A stretch of 64,000 nt of DNA from assembly GCF_947500405.1 (NCBI RefSeq), contig NZ_CANMRY010000003.1, positions 1-64,000 of the forward strand. The letters run 5' to 3'. Position numbers and translations under genes: made by a program. Under the pieces are notes generated by a model, which did not search any database, was not told the DNA's origin, and saw only the letters and a list, made by a program, of their open reading frames with translations. Shown here one piece after another: positions 36,352 to 46,151 of this stretch. Source of the DNA: an uncultured Maribacter sp. (GTDB lineage: Bacteria; Bacteroidota; Bacteroidia; Flavobacteriales; Flavobacteriaceae). Each line of letters begins with the position of its first letter. The stretch's first letter is position 1.

Positions 36352-36630
36352 TTACTTTTTTCCTTTATTCTTTGCTCCTGCATGACCCCTAAAAGATCGT
36401 GTTGGAGAAAATTCTCCTAATTTATGACCTACCATATTTTCAGTAACAAAAACAGGGACAAATTGCCTTCCATTATGTACTGCAATAGTAAGACCCACAA
36501 AATCAGGTGTTATCATTGAAGCTCTAGACCAAGTCTTAATTACCGACTTTTTTCCAGAGGCTGCGTTTTGTTGGATTTTCTTATCCAAACTATAGTGAAC
36601 GTAAGGTCCTTTTTTTAGTGAACGTGCCAT
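36352..36630 (-). CDS. rpsS: 30S ribosomal protein uS19
   Basis: This 92-residue uS19 begins [19 protein letters not shown] and has [47 protein letters not shown]. It forms a complex with uS13 in the 30S head. Confidence 0.97.
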   Translation of the reverse strand: MARSLKKGPYVHYSLDKKIQQNAASGKKSVIKTWSRASMITPDFVGLTIAVHNGRQFVPVFVTENMVGHKLGEFSPTRSFRGHAGAKNKGKK

Positions 36631-36643
36631 TTCTTTCTACTTT

Positions 36644-37468
36644 TTATTTCTTTCTACGTTCTATTATATACTTGTTTGTACTCTTAGTCTCAGAACGAGT
36701 TCTGAATCCTTTAGCAGGTATTCCGTTTCTTGATCTTGGATGACCACCAGAAGCTCTACCTTCACCACCACCCATTGGGTGATCCACAGGATTCATTGCT
36801 ACTGGTCTAGTTCTTGGTCTCTTACCTAACCATCTTGATCTACCAGCCTTACCAGAAACCAATAATTGGTGATCAGAATTAGAAATAGCTCCTATTGTAG
36901 CCATACAACCAGAAAGAATTAATCTAGTTTCTCCTGAAGGCATTTTTACAGTAACAAACTTACCGTCTTTTGCCATTAATTGCGCAAAAGTTCCCGCACT
37001 TCTAGCCATAACAGCACCTTGTCCAGGACGTAATTCTATACAAGAAATAACAGTTCCTAGCGGAATATCACTTAAAGCAAGTGCATTACCAACTTCTGGC
37101 GCAGCTCCTTGACCTGAAGAAACCTTCTGACCAACTTGCAAACCATTTTGTGCTATTATATATTTTTTTACTCCATCAGCATATTCCAACAAAGCAATAA
37201 ATGCTGTTCTATTTGGATCATACTCAATAGACTTTACCGTAGCAGCAACACCTTGCTTATCTCTTTTAAAGTCTATTACACGATACCTTCTTTTATGACC
37301 TCCACCTCTATGGCGCATTGTCATTTTTCCTTGACTGTTTCTACCTCCCGACTTTTTTAACGGAGCAAGCAAGCTTTTCTCCGGCTTATCAGCAGTAATG
37401 GCGTCAAATCCATTAACTACTCTAAAACGCTGCCCAGGAGTGATTGGTTTTAATTTTCTAACTGACAT
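36644..37468 (-). CDS. rplB: 50S ribosomal protein uL2
   Basis: This 274-residue uL2 has [23 protein letters not shown] near the start and [33 protein letters not shown] at the end, which holds the conserved His near the peptidyl-transferase centre. It binds 23S domain IV. Length is usual. Confidence 0.98.
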   Translation of the reverse strand: MSVRKLKPITPGQRFRVVNGFDAITADKPEKSLLAPLKKSGGRNSQGKMTMRHRGGGHKRRYRVIDFKRDKQGVAATVKSIEYDPNRTAFIALLEYADGVKKYIIAQNGLQVGQKVSSGQGAAPEVGNALALSDIPLGTVISCIELRPGQGAVMARSAGTFAQLMAKDGKFVTVKMPSGETRLILSGCMATIGAISNSDHQLLVSGKAGRSRWLGKRPRTRPVAMNPVDHPMGGGEGRASGGHPRSRNGIPAKGFRTRSETKSTNKYIIERRKK

Positions 37469-37477
37469 CTCTTGTCT

Positions 37478-37768
37478 TTATAGATTACTGTAAAAATCAA
37501 TTATATCACCTTCAGCTACATCAACAACAGCTTTTTTCAAAGCATTTGTCTTTCCATGCTGTACACCTGTCTTAGTGTAACGTGACTTTCTAGTAGGCCC
37601 GTAATTCATAGTACGTACCTTTTTTACGGAAACACCGTAAGTTGCTTCAACAGCATCTTTAATTTGAATCTTATTAGCCTTTGGACTAACAAAGAAACCA
37701 TAACGATTATACAACTCGCTATCTGCGGTCATTTTCTCAGTTATTATCGGCTTTATCAACACACTCAT
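37478..37768 (-). CDS. rplW: 50S ribosomal protein uL23
   Basis: This 96-residue uL23 has VLIKPIITEKMTADSELYNRYGFFV, IQIKDAVEATYGVSVKKVRTMNY, and the basic PTRKSRYTKTGVQHGKTNALKKAVV loop. It docks trigger factor at the tunnel exit. Confidence 0.97.
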   Translation of the reverse strand: MSVLIKPIITEKMTADSELYNRYGFFVSPKANKIQIKDAVEATYGVSVKKVRTMNYGPTRKSRYTKTGVQHGKTNALKKAVVDVAEGDIIDFYSNL

Positions 37769-37773
37769 GCTTC

Positions 37774-38403
37774 CTATTTATTTAAAGTTGCTTCAATTCC
37801 TTCTAAAGAACCTTCAAGCAATACAATATTATTTGCATTTAATATCTTGTAAGTACTTAACTCTGAGTTAGTTATAACCTCAGAACGCTCTAAATTACGC
37901 GAAGACAAATATACACTATTATTTGAATCACCCAACACAAACAAAGACTTTTTGCTCTCTAAGCCTAAAGACTTAAGAATTTGAATAAAATCTTTTGTTT
38001 TTGGTGTATCAAAACTAAAATCTTCAAGAACAACAATTGCATTCTCTTTTGACTTAATTGTTAGTGCAGATTTTCTAGCCAAACGCTTAACGTTTTTATT
38101 TAATTTCTGCGTATAATCTTTAGGTCTTGGGCCAAAAATACGACCACCACCCCTAAAGATTGGAGATTTAATACTACCCGCACGAGCCGTACCAGTACCT
38201 TTTTGTTTTTTAATCTTTCTAGTACTACCAGCAATCTCTCCTCTTTCCTTAGCCTTATGCGTACCTTGTCTTTGATGCGCTAAATACTGCTTAACGTCTA
38301 AGTATACCGCATGATTATTTGGCTCTATTGCGAAAACTGAATCCGAAAGCTCTGCTTTCCTACCCGTTTCTTTTCCTTTAATATCTAAAACTGCTACCTT
38401 CAT
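37774..38403 (-). CDS. rplD: 50S ribosomal protein uL4
   Basis: This 209-residue uL4 has a core with GTARAGSIKSPIFRGGGRIFGPRPKDYTQKLNKNVKRLARKSAL, the tunnel loop, and a C-terminal half VLEDFSFDTPKTKDFIQILKSLG. In E. coli uL4 binds the S10 leader to repress the operon; the leader before rplC here is 190 bases long and could play that role (inference). It overlaps rplC by one base. Confidence 0.97.
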   Translation of the reverse strand: MKVAVLDIKGKETGRKAELSDSVFAIEPNNHAVYLDVKQYLAHQRQGTHKAKERGEIAGSTRKIKKQKGTGTARAGSIKSPIFRGGGRIFGPRPKDYTQKLNKNVKRLARKSALTIKSKENAIVVLEDFSFDTPKTKDFIQILKSLGLESKKSLFVLGDSNNSVYLSSRNLERSEVITNSELSTYKILNANNIVLLEGSLEGIEATLNK

Positions 38404-39020
38404 TACTTCTGAATAGTTACGTAAGCGTTTTTATGTCCAGGAACACAACCTTTTACTACTAAAAGATTTTTTTCTGGAACTATTTTCAATACTTTAAGAT
38501 TTTGAACAGTAACTTTATCACCACCCATTCTTCCAGCCATCTTCATACCTTTAAAAACCCTAGCAGGATACGAAGCCGCACCAATAGAACCCGGAGCTCT
38601 TAATCTGTTATGTTGACCGTGAGTTGCTTGACCAACACCGCCGAAGCCATGCCTCTTAACAACACCCTGAAAACCTTTTCCTTTTGACGTACCTACCACA
38701 TCAACAAACTCACCTTCTACAAAAACATCAACACCTACAGTGTCTCCTAATTTGTACTCTCCTTCAAATTCTTGAAATTCAACGACTTTTTTCTTAGGTG
38801 AAGTACCTGCTTTTTTAAAGTGACCTGTTTCAGCCTTATTAGCACGTTTCTCAGCCTTGTCATCGAAACCAAGTTGAAGGGCATTATACCCGTCTACCTC
38901 TTCGGTTCTGACTTGGGTAACCACACATGGCCCAGCCTCAATAACGGTACATGGCATATTCTTACCATTATCGTCAAAAATACTAGTCATGCCTACTTTT
39001 TTTCCTATTAACCCAGACAT
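38403..39020 (-). CDS. rplC: 50S ribosomal protein uL3
   Basis: This 205-residue uL3 begins [34 protein letters not shown] and has the W-finger/extension region [47 protein letters not shown]. It helps assemble the peptidyl-transferase centre. It is the first gene after the promoter at 39220-39250. Confidence 0.97.
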   Translation of the reverse strand: MSGLIGKKVGMTSIFDDNGKNMPCTVIEAGPCVVTQVRTEEVDGYNALQLGFDDKAEKRANKAETGHFKKAGTSPKKKVVEFQEFEGEYKLGDTVGVDVFVEGEFVDVVGTSKGKGFQGVVKRHGFGGVGQATHGQHNRLRAPGSIGAASYPARVFKGMKMAGRMGGDKVTVQNLKVLKIVPEKNLLVVKGCVPGHKNAYVTIQK

Positions 39021-39106
39021 TTGTTTTAAATTATGGATACCTGATTTAAAAAATAAACCCCATCTCCGTTTATATTAATTATTCGTATTACTCGTAACTT
39101 TTACAC

Positions 39107-39137
39107 ATAAAAAAAGGGTCAAAACTAATTCAACCCT
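39107..39137 (-). promoter_or_regulatory. Attenuator-like stem in the rplC leader
   Basis: On the minus strand AGGGTT and GACCCT (six pairs with one wobble) enclose about 11 bases and are followed by TTTTTTTATG, like a weak terminator inside the 190-base leader of the rplC operon. It could be an attenuator for ribosomal-protein feedback. Pattern only; the stem is short. Confidence 0.4.
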
Positions 39138-39219
39138 GAATTTTGTTTTTTCCGTTTTTCCTTCGCACGCAGCTTAGGACATGTACACTTTATATACCTA
39201 AAGAGGTTTTTAGTGGCGG

Positions 39220-39250
39220 CAAAAATAGGAATATTTTTCGGTTTACCAAA
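39220..39250 (-). promoter_or_regulatory. Promoter of the rplC-rplQ operon
   Basis: On the minus strand TTTG (39247-39250) and TATTTTTG (39220-39227) are 19 bases apart, a full match to the Bacteroidota promoter. It is 200 bases upstream of the rplC start, giving a long leader. The rpsL promoter has the same 19-base spacing. Confidence 0.75.
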
Positions 39251-39315
39251 CTATATTTGAAGATATTTAAAAAGGGATTCTATTCCCAATAAATAAAACA
39301 CAAATATCAGCAAAG

Positions 39316-39347
39316 AAAAAGCCTAGAAATTAAATTTCTAGGCTTTT
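39316..39347 (-). terminator. Terminator after rpsJ
   Basis: AAAAGCCTAGAAATT and its complement form a 15-bp stem with a 2-base loop. On the minus strand it ends with TTTTTCTTTG. It separates rpsL-rpsG-fusA-rpsJ from rplC. Confidence 0.85.
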
Positions 39348-39374
39348 ATTAAATCATACATTATGATTATGTAA

Positions 39375-39680
39375 TTACACTTTAATCTCTACTTCAACTC
39401 CACTAGGAAGCTCCAATTTCATTAGAGCATCTATTGTCTTTGATGAAGAACTATATATATCCAACAACCTCTTATAAGAGCTTAATTGAAATTGTTCTCT
39501 AGACTTTTTATTTACGTGCGGAGAACGCAATACCGTAAATATTTTTTTATGTGTTGGCAAAGGTATAGGACCTGTTACAACAGCACCTGTAGTCTTAACC
39601 GTTTTTACGATTTTTTCAGCAGATTTATCCACTAAACTATGATCGTAAGATTTTAGTTTTATTCTAATTTTTTGACTCAT
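39375..39680 (-). CDS. rpsJ: 30S ribosomal protein uS10
   Basis: This 101-residue uS10 has [48 protein letters not shown] and [23 protein letters not shown]. uS10 also acts in antitermination with NusB. It follows fusA by 10 bases and is the last gene before a terminator, so uS10 is apart from rplC. Confidence 0.97.
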   Translation of the reverse strand: MSQKIRIKLKSYDHSLVDKSAEKIVKTVKTTGAVVTGPIPLPTHKKIFTVLRSPHVNKKSREQFQLSSYKRLLDIYSSSSKTIDALMKLELPSGVEVEIKV

Positions 39681-39690
39681 CTTCTAAAAT

Positions 39691-41823
39691 TTATACAGTT
39701 AATCCTTTTGATGCTTTAATTACCGCCTCTGATATATTCGATGGAGTTTCTGCATATTGCGCAAATTCCATAGTTGATGTTGCTCTACCAGAAGAAAGTG
39801 TTCTTAAAGAAGTTACATAACCAAACATTTCTGATAATGGTACAGTACCTTTTACGACTTTAGAACCAGCTCTATCACTCATATCACTAATAGTTCCTCT
39901 TCTTCTATTTAAATCTCCAACAATATCACCCATGTTCTCCTCAGGAGTTAACACTTCTAGTTTCATTATTGGCTCCATTATAACAGCACCAGCAGCTTTA
40001 CCAGCAGCTTTATATCCCATTTTTGCAGCAAGCTCAAAAGATAATGCATCAGAATCCACAGGGTGGAAAGATCCATCCTTAAGAACAACTTTCATTGCAT
40101 CCATTTCAAAACCAGCTAAAGGACCATCCTTCATTGCAGCCTGGAATCCTTTTTCTACCGCAGGAATAAATTCTTTTGGTATACGACCACCTTTAATTTC
40201 ATCAACAAACTGTAATCCTGGACCTTTGAAATCCTCATCCGCAGGACCCATTTCGAATACAATATCACCAAACTTACCACGACCACCAGATTGCTTTTTA
40301 TAAGTTTCCCTATGTGATGCAGTTCTAGTTAAAGCTTCTTTATATTCAACTTGAGGTTCACCTTCGTTAACTTCAACTTTAAACTCACGTTTTAAACGAT
40401 CTACAATAATATCTAAGTGTAGCTCGCCCATTCCAGAAATAATTGTCTGCCCCGAAGCTTCATCAGTCTTAACTTGAAACGTTGGATCTTCTTCTGCTAA
40501 TTTAGCCAAAGCCATACCCAACTTATCCACATCAGCCTTAGTTTTAGGCTCTACAGCAATACCAATTACTGGATCAGGGAAATCCATACTCTCTAATACT
40601 ATAGGATGTTTTTCATCTGACATAGTATCTCCAGTTTTAATATCCTTAAAACCTACAGCTGCACCAATATCACCTGCTTCGATAAAATCAATAGCATTTT
40701 GTTTATTAGAGTGCATTTGGTAAATACGAGAAATACGTTCTTTTTTACCGGATCTATTGTTTAATATATATGAACCAGCATCTAAACGACCTGAATATGT
40801 TCTAAAGAATGCCAAACGACCAACAAAAGGATCGGTAGCAATTTTAAATGCTAATGCAGAGAAAGGCTCCTTAACATCTGGCTTACGAGAAATTTGCTCA
40901 TCAGTATCAGGGTTTGTACCTACAATATCTTCCTTATCTAAAGGTGATGGTAAATATCTACAAACAGCATCTAATAAAAACTGAACTCCTTTATTCTTAA
41001 ACGAAGAACCACATATCATAGGAATGATTGCTCTATCCATTACAGCAGCTCTTAATGCAGCATGCACTTCTTCTTCTGTAATAGAATCTTCATCTTCGAA
41101 GAATTTTTCCATTAACTCCTCATCATATTCAGCAACAGCCTCAATTAAAGCAGCTCTATACTCCTTTACTTCAGCTTTCATCTCCTCTGGAATATCAATA
41201 ACATCAAAAGTAGAACCAAATCCTTCGTCATGCCAAACAATAGCTCTATTCTTAGCTAAGTCAACAATTCCTTTAAAATCTGCTTCCTCACCAATTGGCA
41301 AAACAATAGGAACTGCATTAGAACCTAACATTGTTTTAACTTGCTTACAAACCATTAAAAAGTTAGACCCTTGACGATCCATCTTATTAACAAAACCAAT
41401 TCTTGGAACTTTATAGTTATCTGCTAATCTCCAGTTAGTTTCTGATTGTGGTTCAACACCATCAACAGCACTAAATAAGAAAACCAAACCATCAAGAACT
41501 CTTAATGAACGATTTACTTCAACTGTAAAATCAACGTGACCAGGAGTATCAATAATATTAAAGTGATATCCTTTAGCATCACTTGCAGGCTTTCCATTTT
41601 CTGTAGGAAACTGCCACTCACATGTAGTAGCTGCAGAAGTAATTGTAATACCTCTTTCTTGTTCTTGCTCCATCCAGTCCATAGTTGCAGCACCATCATG
41701 TACCTCTCCTATTTTATGACTAACACCCGTATAAAATAATATACGTTCTGTTGTAGTGGTTTTTCCTGCATCAATATGCGCAGCAATACCTATATTTCTT
41801 GTGAATTTTAAATCTCTTGCCAT
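39691..41823 (-). CDS. fusA: Elongation factor G
   Basis: This 710-residue GTPase moves mRNA and tRNA through the ribosome. The G domain has the P-loop [19 protein letters not shown] (about 15-33), switch [17 protein letters not shown] and NKMDR. Domains II-V follow, with [18 protein letters not shown] and, near the end, [28 protein letters not shown]. It lies between rpsG and rpsJ in the str operon. Confidence 0.98.
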   Translation of the reverse strand: MARDLKFTRNIGIAAHIDAGKTTTTERILFYTGVSHKIGEVHDGAATMDWMEQEQERGITITSAATTCEWQFPTENGKPASDAKGYHFNIIDTPGHVDFTVEVNRSLRVLDGLVFLFSAVDGVEPQSETNWRLADNYKVPRIGFVNKMDRQGSNFLMVCKQVKTMLGSNAVPIVLPIGEEADFKGIVDLAKNRAIVWHDEGFGSTFDVIDIPEEMKAEVKEYRAALIEAVAEYDEELMEKFFEDEDSITEEEVHAALRAAVMDRAIIPMICGSSFKNKGVQFLLDAVCRYLPSPLDKEDIVGTNPDTDEQISRKPDVKEPFSALAFKIATDPFVGRLAFFRTYSGRLDAGSYILNNRSGKKERISRIYQMHSNKQNAIDFIEAGDIGAAVGFKDIKTGDTMSDEKHPIVLESMDFPDPVIGIAVEPKTKADVDKLGMALAKLAEEDPTFQVKTDEASGQTIISGMGELHLDIIVDRLKREFKVEVNEGEPQVEYKEALTRTASHRETYKKQSGGRGKFGDIVFEMGPADEDFKGPGLQFVDEIKGGRIPKEFIPAVEKGFQAAMKDGPLAGFEMDAMKVVLKDGSFHPVDSDALSFELAAKMGYKAAGKAAGAVIMEPIMKLEVLTPEENMGDIVGDLNRRRGTISDMSDRAGSKVVKGTVPLSEMFGYVTSLRTLSSGRATSTMEFAQYAETPSNISEAVIKASKGLTV

Positions 41824-41829
41824 TTCTGA

Positions 41830-42306
41830 TTAAAATCTAAAGTGAGAGAATGCTTTATTTGCTTCAGCCATCTTGTGCGTATCAACTCTTTTCTTAACAG
41901 CTGCACCTTCTTCTTTGGAAGCTGCCAAAACTTCTGCTGCTAATTTTTGAGCCATACCCTTTTCATTACGCTTTCTAGCATAACTAATCAACCACTTCAT
42001 AGCAGTTGAAATTTTACGATCTGGTCTAATTTGCATTGGAATTTGAAATGTTGCACCACCAACTCTTCTACTTCTTACCTCTACGTGAGGCATTACGTTA
42101 GAAAGTGCATCTTTCCATAACTCTAAAGCTGTTTTTTCTTCGTCAGTCTTTTTTTCTTCTACAATATCAATTGCATCATAAAAAACACTAAATGCAACGG
42201 ATTTTTTCCCGTCCCACATCATCATATTTACAAAACGAGTTACCAACTGATCATTAAATCTTGGATCCGGTAACAATGGTCTTTTCTTTGCCTGTTTTTT
42301 TCTCAT
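41830..42306 (-). CDS. rpsG: 30S ribosomal protein uS7
   Basis: This 158-residue uS7 has [60 protein letters not shown] and [10 protein letters not shown]. It begins assembly of the 16S head. It is followed by fusA after 6 bases. Confidence 0.97.
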   Translation of the reverse strand: MRKKQAKKRPLLPDPRFNDQLVTRFVNMMMWDGKKSVAFSVFYDAIDIVEEKKTDEEKTALELWKDALSNVMPHVEVRSRRVGGATFQIPMQIRPDRKISTAMKWLISYARKRNEKGMAQKLAAEVLAASKEEGAAVKKRVDTHKMAEANKAFSHFRF

Positions 42307-42327
42307 GTCTTTTCTTTAAAAAGTGGT

Positions 42328-42702
42328 TTACTTCTTAGGGCGTTTTGCGCCATATTTAGATCTACGTTGCGTTCTTCCTGCAACACCTGCAGTATCTAAA
42401 GCACCTCTTACGATATGATACCTAACTCCTGGCAAATCTTTTACTCTTCCTCCACGTACTAATACTATCGAGTGCTCTTGGAGGTTGTGTCCTTCTCCAG
42501 GGATGTATGCATTTACCTCTTTACCATTGGTTAACCTAACCCTTGCAACTTTACGCATTGCTGAATTTGGTTTTTTTGGTGTTGTTGTGTAAACACGTGT
42601 ACAAACTCCCCTTCTTTGTGGACACGAATCCAAAGCAGCCGATTTACTCTTCTTAGTAATCGTGGCCCTTCCTTTTCGTACTAATTGTGAAATTGTTGGC
42701 AT
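42328..42702 (-). CDS. rpsL: 30S ribosomal protein uS12
   Basis: This 124-residue uS12 has [47 protein letters not shown] and [21 protein letters not shown]. The two Lys residues altered in streptomycin resistance (in PKKPNS and VKDLPG) are both the wild-type Lys. It is the first gene of the str operon. Confidence 0.98.
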   Translation of the reverse strand: MPTISQLVRKGRATITKKSKSAALDSCPQRRGVCTRVYTTTPKKPNSAMRKVARVRLTNGKEVNAYIPGEGHNLQEHSIVLVRGGRVKDLPGVRYHIVRGALDTAGVAGRTQRRSKYGAKRPKK

Positions 42703-42747
42703 ACTATTTTTATATGTATATATAACTTACCCCTATTTAAGGGTCGG

Positions 42748-42778
42748 CAAATGTAGTAATATTTAAACAAAATTCAAA
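42748..42778 (-). promoter_or_regulatory. Promoter of the rpsL operon
   Basis: On the minus strand TTTG (42775-42778) and TACATTTG (42748-42755) are 19 bases apart, the same form as before rplC. It lies 46 bases before the rpsL start. Confidence 0.75.
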
Positions 42779-42996
42779 TCCTAACCAACTTATTTTCAAA
42801 GTTTTTTTTCCACCCTTAAATATCTATCAAAAAAACTATTAGAAACACATTAAAATCACTATCATTAAATAAAAACAAAAATTAAGCGTTATTTTATAGT
42901 ATTGTAGTAAAAAACTTACAATTATGTCAAATTTACGTTTATAGAAAAAATTATATGAAATTTACGAAGGTATTTCCATCGCAACTCATATATACA

Positions 42997-43025
42997 TAAC
43001 ATAACAAACATTTTTAATTATGTTA
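42997..43025. promoter_or_regulatory. Inverted repeat upstream of the first susC
   Basis: TAACATAA (42997-43004) and TTATGTTA (43018-43025) form a perfect 8-bp inverted repeat 72 bases before the susC start. A second palindrome, TTTCTT/AAGAAA, lies near 43045-43060. The other parts of the 395-base gap (42703-43096) hold only the rpsL promoter and AT-rich sequence. A regulator-binding site is possible. Confidence 0.4.
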
Positions 43026-43096
43026 GTAACATAAGAATAATTGTTTCTTTAGTAAGAAATTATCACTTTTGAAATAATCAATCAAAAAAAAATAGA

Positions 43097-46000
43097 ATGA
43101 AAAAAATCTTAAAACAAACCTGTATAATTTTTATAGGGTTTATTATGCAAATTTCATTTGCTCAAGAAAAAACAATTTCCGGAACTATTTTTGACCAAGA
43201 CGGTATACCGCTACCTGGAGTAAACATATTAATTGAAGGAACCCCCAAAGGAACACAATCAGATTTTGATGGAAACTATTCTATAAATGGAAATCAAGGA
43301 CAAACCATCCTCTTTTCCTATCTGGGACAAAAAGAAATCAGAATAATAATAAAAACACAAACCACTATAAACATAACAATGGAAGAAGATGCTGAAGCAC
43401 TTGAAGAAGTTGTTGTTATAGGTTTAGGACAAAGTAAAAACCCTAGTAAGCTTGCATATTCTGTAGCAACAGTTGACACTGAAAAAATACTAGATGCCCA
43501 TGAAACAGATTTTGTTAACGCACTTGCAGGAAAAACTACGGGTGTACAAATAAATAGCTCTTCGGGTTTAGCAGGGGGCTCTTCAAGAATTTTAATCCGT
43601 GGTGTATCTTCTTTAAATTATGACAACACCCCTTTGTATGTAATTGACGGAATTCCTGTATCTAACACAGAAAATCAGTTTGATTCTAGAGATGAAGACC
43701 AAGCATTATTCTACGGCAGCACATCTGGAGGATCAATAGACATTTCTCCTGATCAAATTAGAAACATTACCATTCTTAAAGGAGCTGCAGCATCCGCAAT
43801 ATACGGTTCCCGTGCAGCAAATGGTGTAATTGTAATTGACACCCACAAAGGAAACAAAAACAGTTCGGCTCAATTTAATTTTAAATCTTCCACCACTATT
43901 AGCAATATTATTGAACCAAAGCGCCAACAAATATATGCCCAAGGTTCTGAAGGAAATTATAGAACTGGAGAACCTGGGGATCAAACATCATTAAGCTGGG
44001 GACCAAAAATTTCTGAGTTAGGAATACCTCAATACAACCCCTATGATATATTCAGAACTGGTATTACAAAAGACAATACCTTAAGCGTAAGAGGTGGATC
44101 AGAAAGTTCAACCTATTATGCATCTGTAGGTATTTTTAATCAAGAAGGAACGGTTCAAACCAATTCTTTTGACAGATATTCTTTCCTATTTAATTCTTCT
44201 CATGACATAACCAAAAAACTAAGTGTAAACGCAAGATTAAGTTACACCAATAGTATAAACAAAAGACCTTTTGAAGGAAACGGAAGAACTTCTATTATGT
44301 GGACTATTGCCGGAGCGCCAATATCATATAACTTGTTACCTGCTACAAACGAAGACGGATCTCAACGCTTATACCGAACAAACAGAAACAACCCATATCA
44401 CTTATTAGAAAATACTGGATTAACTTCAAAAACAAATAGATTTCAACCGTCTATTTCCTTAACATACAATATCTTAGAATGGATAAAACTTAAAGCCACG
44501 TCTAGCATAGATTACAACCTATCAAGCACAAGATCTATTGAAAATTCTGGTATTATTGGAACTTATTCTAGTGGGAGAGTTTTACAAACGGATAGAACAA
44601 ATAGAGATTTTAACACAGATATAATCCTTACGATAAACAAAAACTTTAGTGAAAAAATTAGTGCGGATTATTTAATTGGCTATAATTTATTCGACAGAAA
44701 ATTTTCTTCACTATATGCTGAAGGTGCCTCTTTTGTTATACCAAACTTTTATGACCTTTCTAATACAACATCTTTACAAACCGATGAGGAAACCACCATA
44801 AAAAGAAACTATTCTTTCTATGGTCAAGCAAATTTTAGTTATGATGATTATCTATTTTTAACTTTAACCGGAAGAAATGATTGGTCCTCTACACTACCAT
44901 CAAACAAAAACTCCTTCTTTTATTATTCTGGAAGTTTAGGTTTAGATTTAGCAAAAGTTTTTGATTTACAAGGCACTCTTAATAGAGCCATGCTAAGAAG
45001 TTCCTATTCAAGAATAGGAAAAGATGCTCCAGAATACTCAACAATAACAGGAAACATAAAGGCTAATCCTAGAGATGGACAAAGAGGAAACATAAACTTC
45101 CCGTTTCAAGGATCAGGAAGTTACGTTCAGAGCGCTATAAAAGGGAACCCTGAATTAACTCCTGAATTTACAAATGAAGTTGAAATAAGCGCTGACTTAC
45201 AGTTTTTTCAAAGCAGACTTGGAATAGAAATCAATTATTATGACCGAAAAAGTGAAGATCAAATTTTTGAAGTACCATTAGCGGCAGAAACAGGTTTTAG
45301 TTCAATTTTTAAAAATGCAGGGTCCATTGAAAATAAAGGTATAGAAATAGCTTTAAGCGCCACTCCAATAGAAACTAAAAATTTTAGCTGGGACATAGGA
45401 GTTAATTACTCTAAAAATAACAGTAAAGTTATAGAACTTGCAGAAGGAGTAGAATCTGTTAGGTTATCTGGTTTTACAAATCCTGGTATTTTTATTAGAA
45501 AAGGGGAACCTTATGGTGTAATTTGGACAACCTTATATAAAAGAAATGAGGAAGGTCAGCTTTTATTAGATGACGATGGCTATATACAGTTTGGAGATGT
45601 AGGTAATGCTGGAACAGCAACACCTGACTGGACCGGAGGCTTAACCACTAATGTTAGATATAAAGGATTTGAGTTATCTGGAGTAATGGACATAAGAGTG
45701 GGAGGTAAAATATACAATTTAGACGAGTTTTACACATCGTTCTATGGAACATCTATATTGACCGCAGATAGAGAAAAAGATGTTATAATTGAAGGTATCA
45801 TAGAATCTTCTGGAGCAATTAACACAATACCAATAAAAAAAGATTTTAATTACTGGAATGCCTATGCTGGTGATGAAGAGTTTGTCCAAAAAACAGATTT
45901 TATTAAACTTAGAAACGTAACTCTAGCTTACAATATACCTTCTAATTTAATAGCTAAAACAGGATTTAATTCTGCTAAATTAAGTTTATCAGGCAGAAAC

Positions 46001-46141
46001 TTGTGGATAAAGACAGATGACTCCTTTACAGGATCAGACCCAGAACTTAGCTTATACGGAAGTGGAAATGGACAAGGAATTACAAATTTCCAAATACCAT
46101 CTAATAAAAGTTATAGCTTAACTCTTAACCTATCTTTCTAA
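43097..46141 (+). CDS. SusC/RagA-family TonB-linked outer-membrane transporter
   Basis: This 1014-residue outer-membrane receptor has a signal peptide (MKKILKQTCIIFIGFIMQISFAQ), a carboxypeptidase-D-like domain (residues 25-100; ISGTIFDQDGIPLPGVNILIEG), a plug domain (residues 110-230; VVVIGLGQSKNPSKLAYSV, RGVSSLNYDNTPLYVIDGIP, LKGAAASAIYGSRAANGVIVI), and a 22-strand barrel. It imports a ligand with its SusD partner using TonB energy. The ligand is unknown, as no CAZyme, peptidase or regulator lies beside it. susD follows after 10 bases. Confidence 0.9.
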   Translation: MKKILKQTCIIFIGFIMQISFAQEKTISGTIFDQDGIPLPGVNILIEGTPKGTQSDFDGNYSINGNQGQTILFSYLGQKEIRIIIKTQTTINITMEEDAEALEEVVVIGLGQSKNPSKLAYSVATVDTEKILDAHETDFVNALAGKTTGVQINSSSGLAGGSSRILIRGVSSLNYDNTPLYVIDGIPVSNTENQFDSRDEDQALFYGSTSGGSIDISPDQIRNITILKGAAASAIYGSRAANGVIVIDTHKGNKNSSAQFNFKSSTTISNIIEPKRQQIYAQGSEGNYRTGEPGDQTSLSWGPKISELGIPQYNPYDIFRTGITKDNTLSVRGGSESSTYYASVGIFNQEGTVQTNSFDRYSFLFNSSHDITKKLSVNARLSYTNSINKRPFEGNGRTSIMWTIAGAPISYNLLPATNEDGSQRLYRTNRNNPYHLLENTGLTSKTNRFQPSISLTYNILEWIKLKATSSIDYNLSSTRSIENSGIIGTYSSGRVLQTDRTNRDFNTDIILTINKNFSEKISADYLIGYNLFDRKFSSLYAEGASFVIPNFYDLSNTTSLQTDEETTIKRNYSFYGQANFSYDDYLFLTLTGRNDWSSTLPSNKNSFFYYSGSLGLDLAKVFDLQGTLNRAMLRSSYSRIGKDAPEYSTITGNIKANPRDGQRGNINFPFQGSGSYVQSAIKGNPELTPEFTNEVEISADLQFFQSRLGIEINYYDRKSEDQIFEVPLAAETGFSSIFKNAGSIENKGIEIALSATPIETKNFSWDIGVNYSKNNSKVIELAEGVESVRLSGFTNPGIFIRKGEPYGVIWTTLYKRNEEGQLLLDDDGYIQFGDVGNAGTATPDWTGGLTTNVRYKGFELSGVMDIRVGGKIYNLDEFYTSFYGTSILTADREKDVIIEGIIESSGAINTIPIKKDFNYWNAYAGDEEFVQKTDFIKLRNVTLAYNIPSNLIAKTGFNSAKLSLSGRNLWIKTDDSFTGSDPELSLYGSGNGQGITNFQIPSNKSYSLTLNLSF

Positions 46142-46151
46142 AAAAAATATT

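Noticed and set aside
39932..41374. Three open frames on the + strand inside fusA
   Set aside because: They are antisense to a highly conserved elongation factor and encode Ser/Pro-rich low-complexity sequence.
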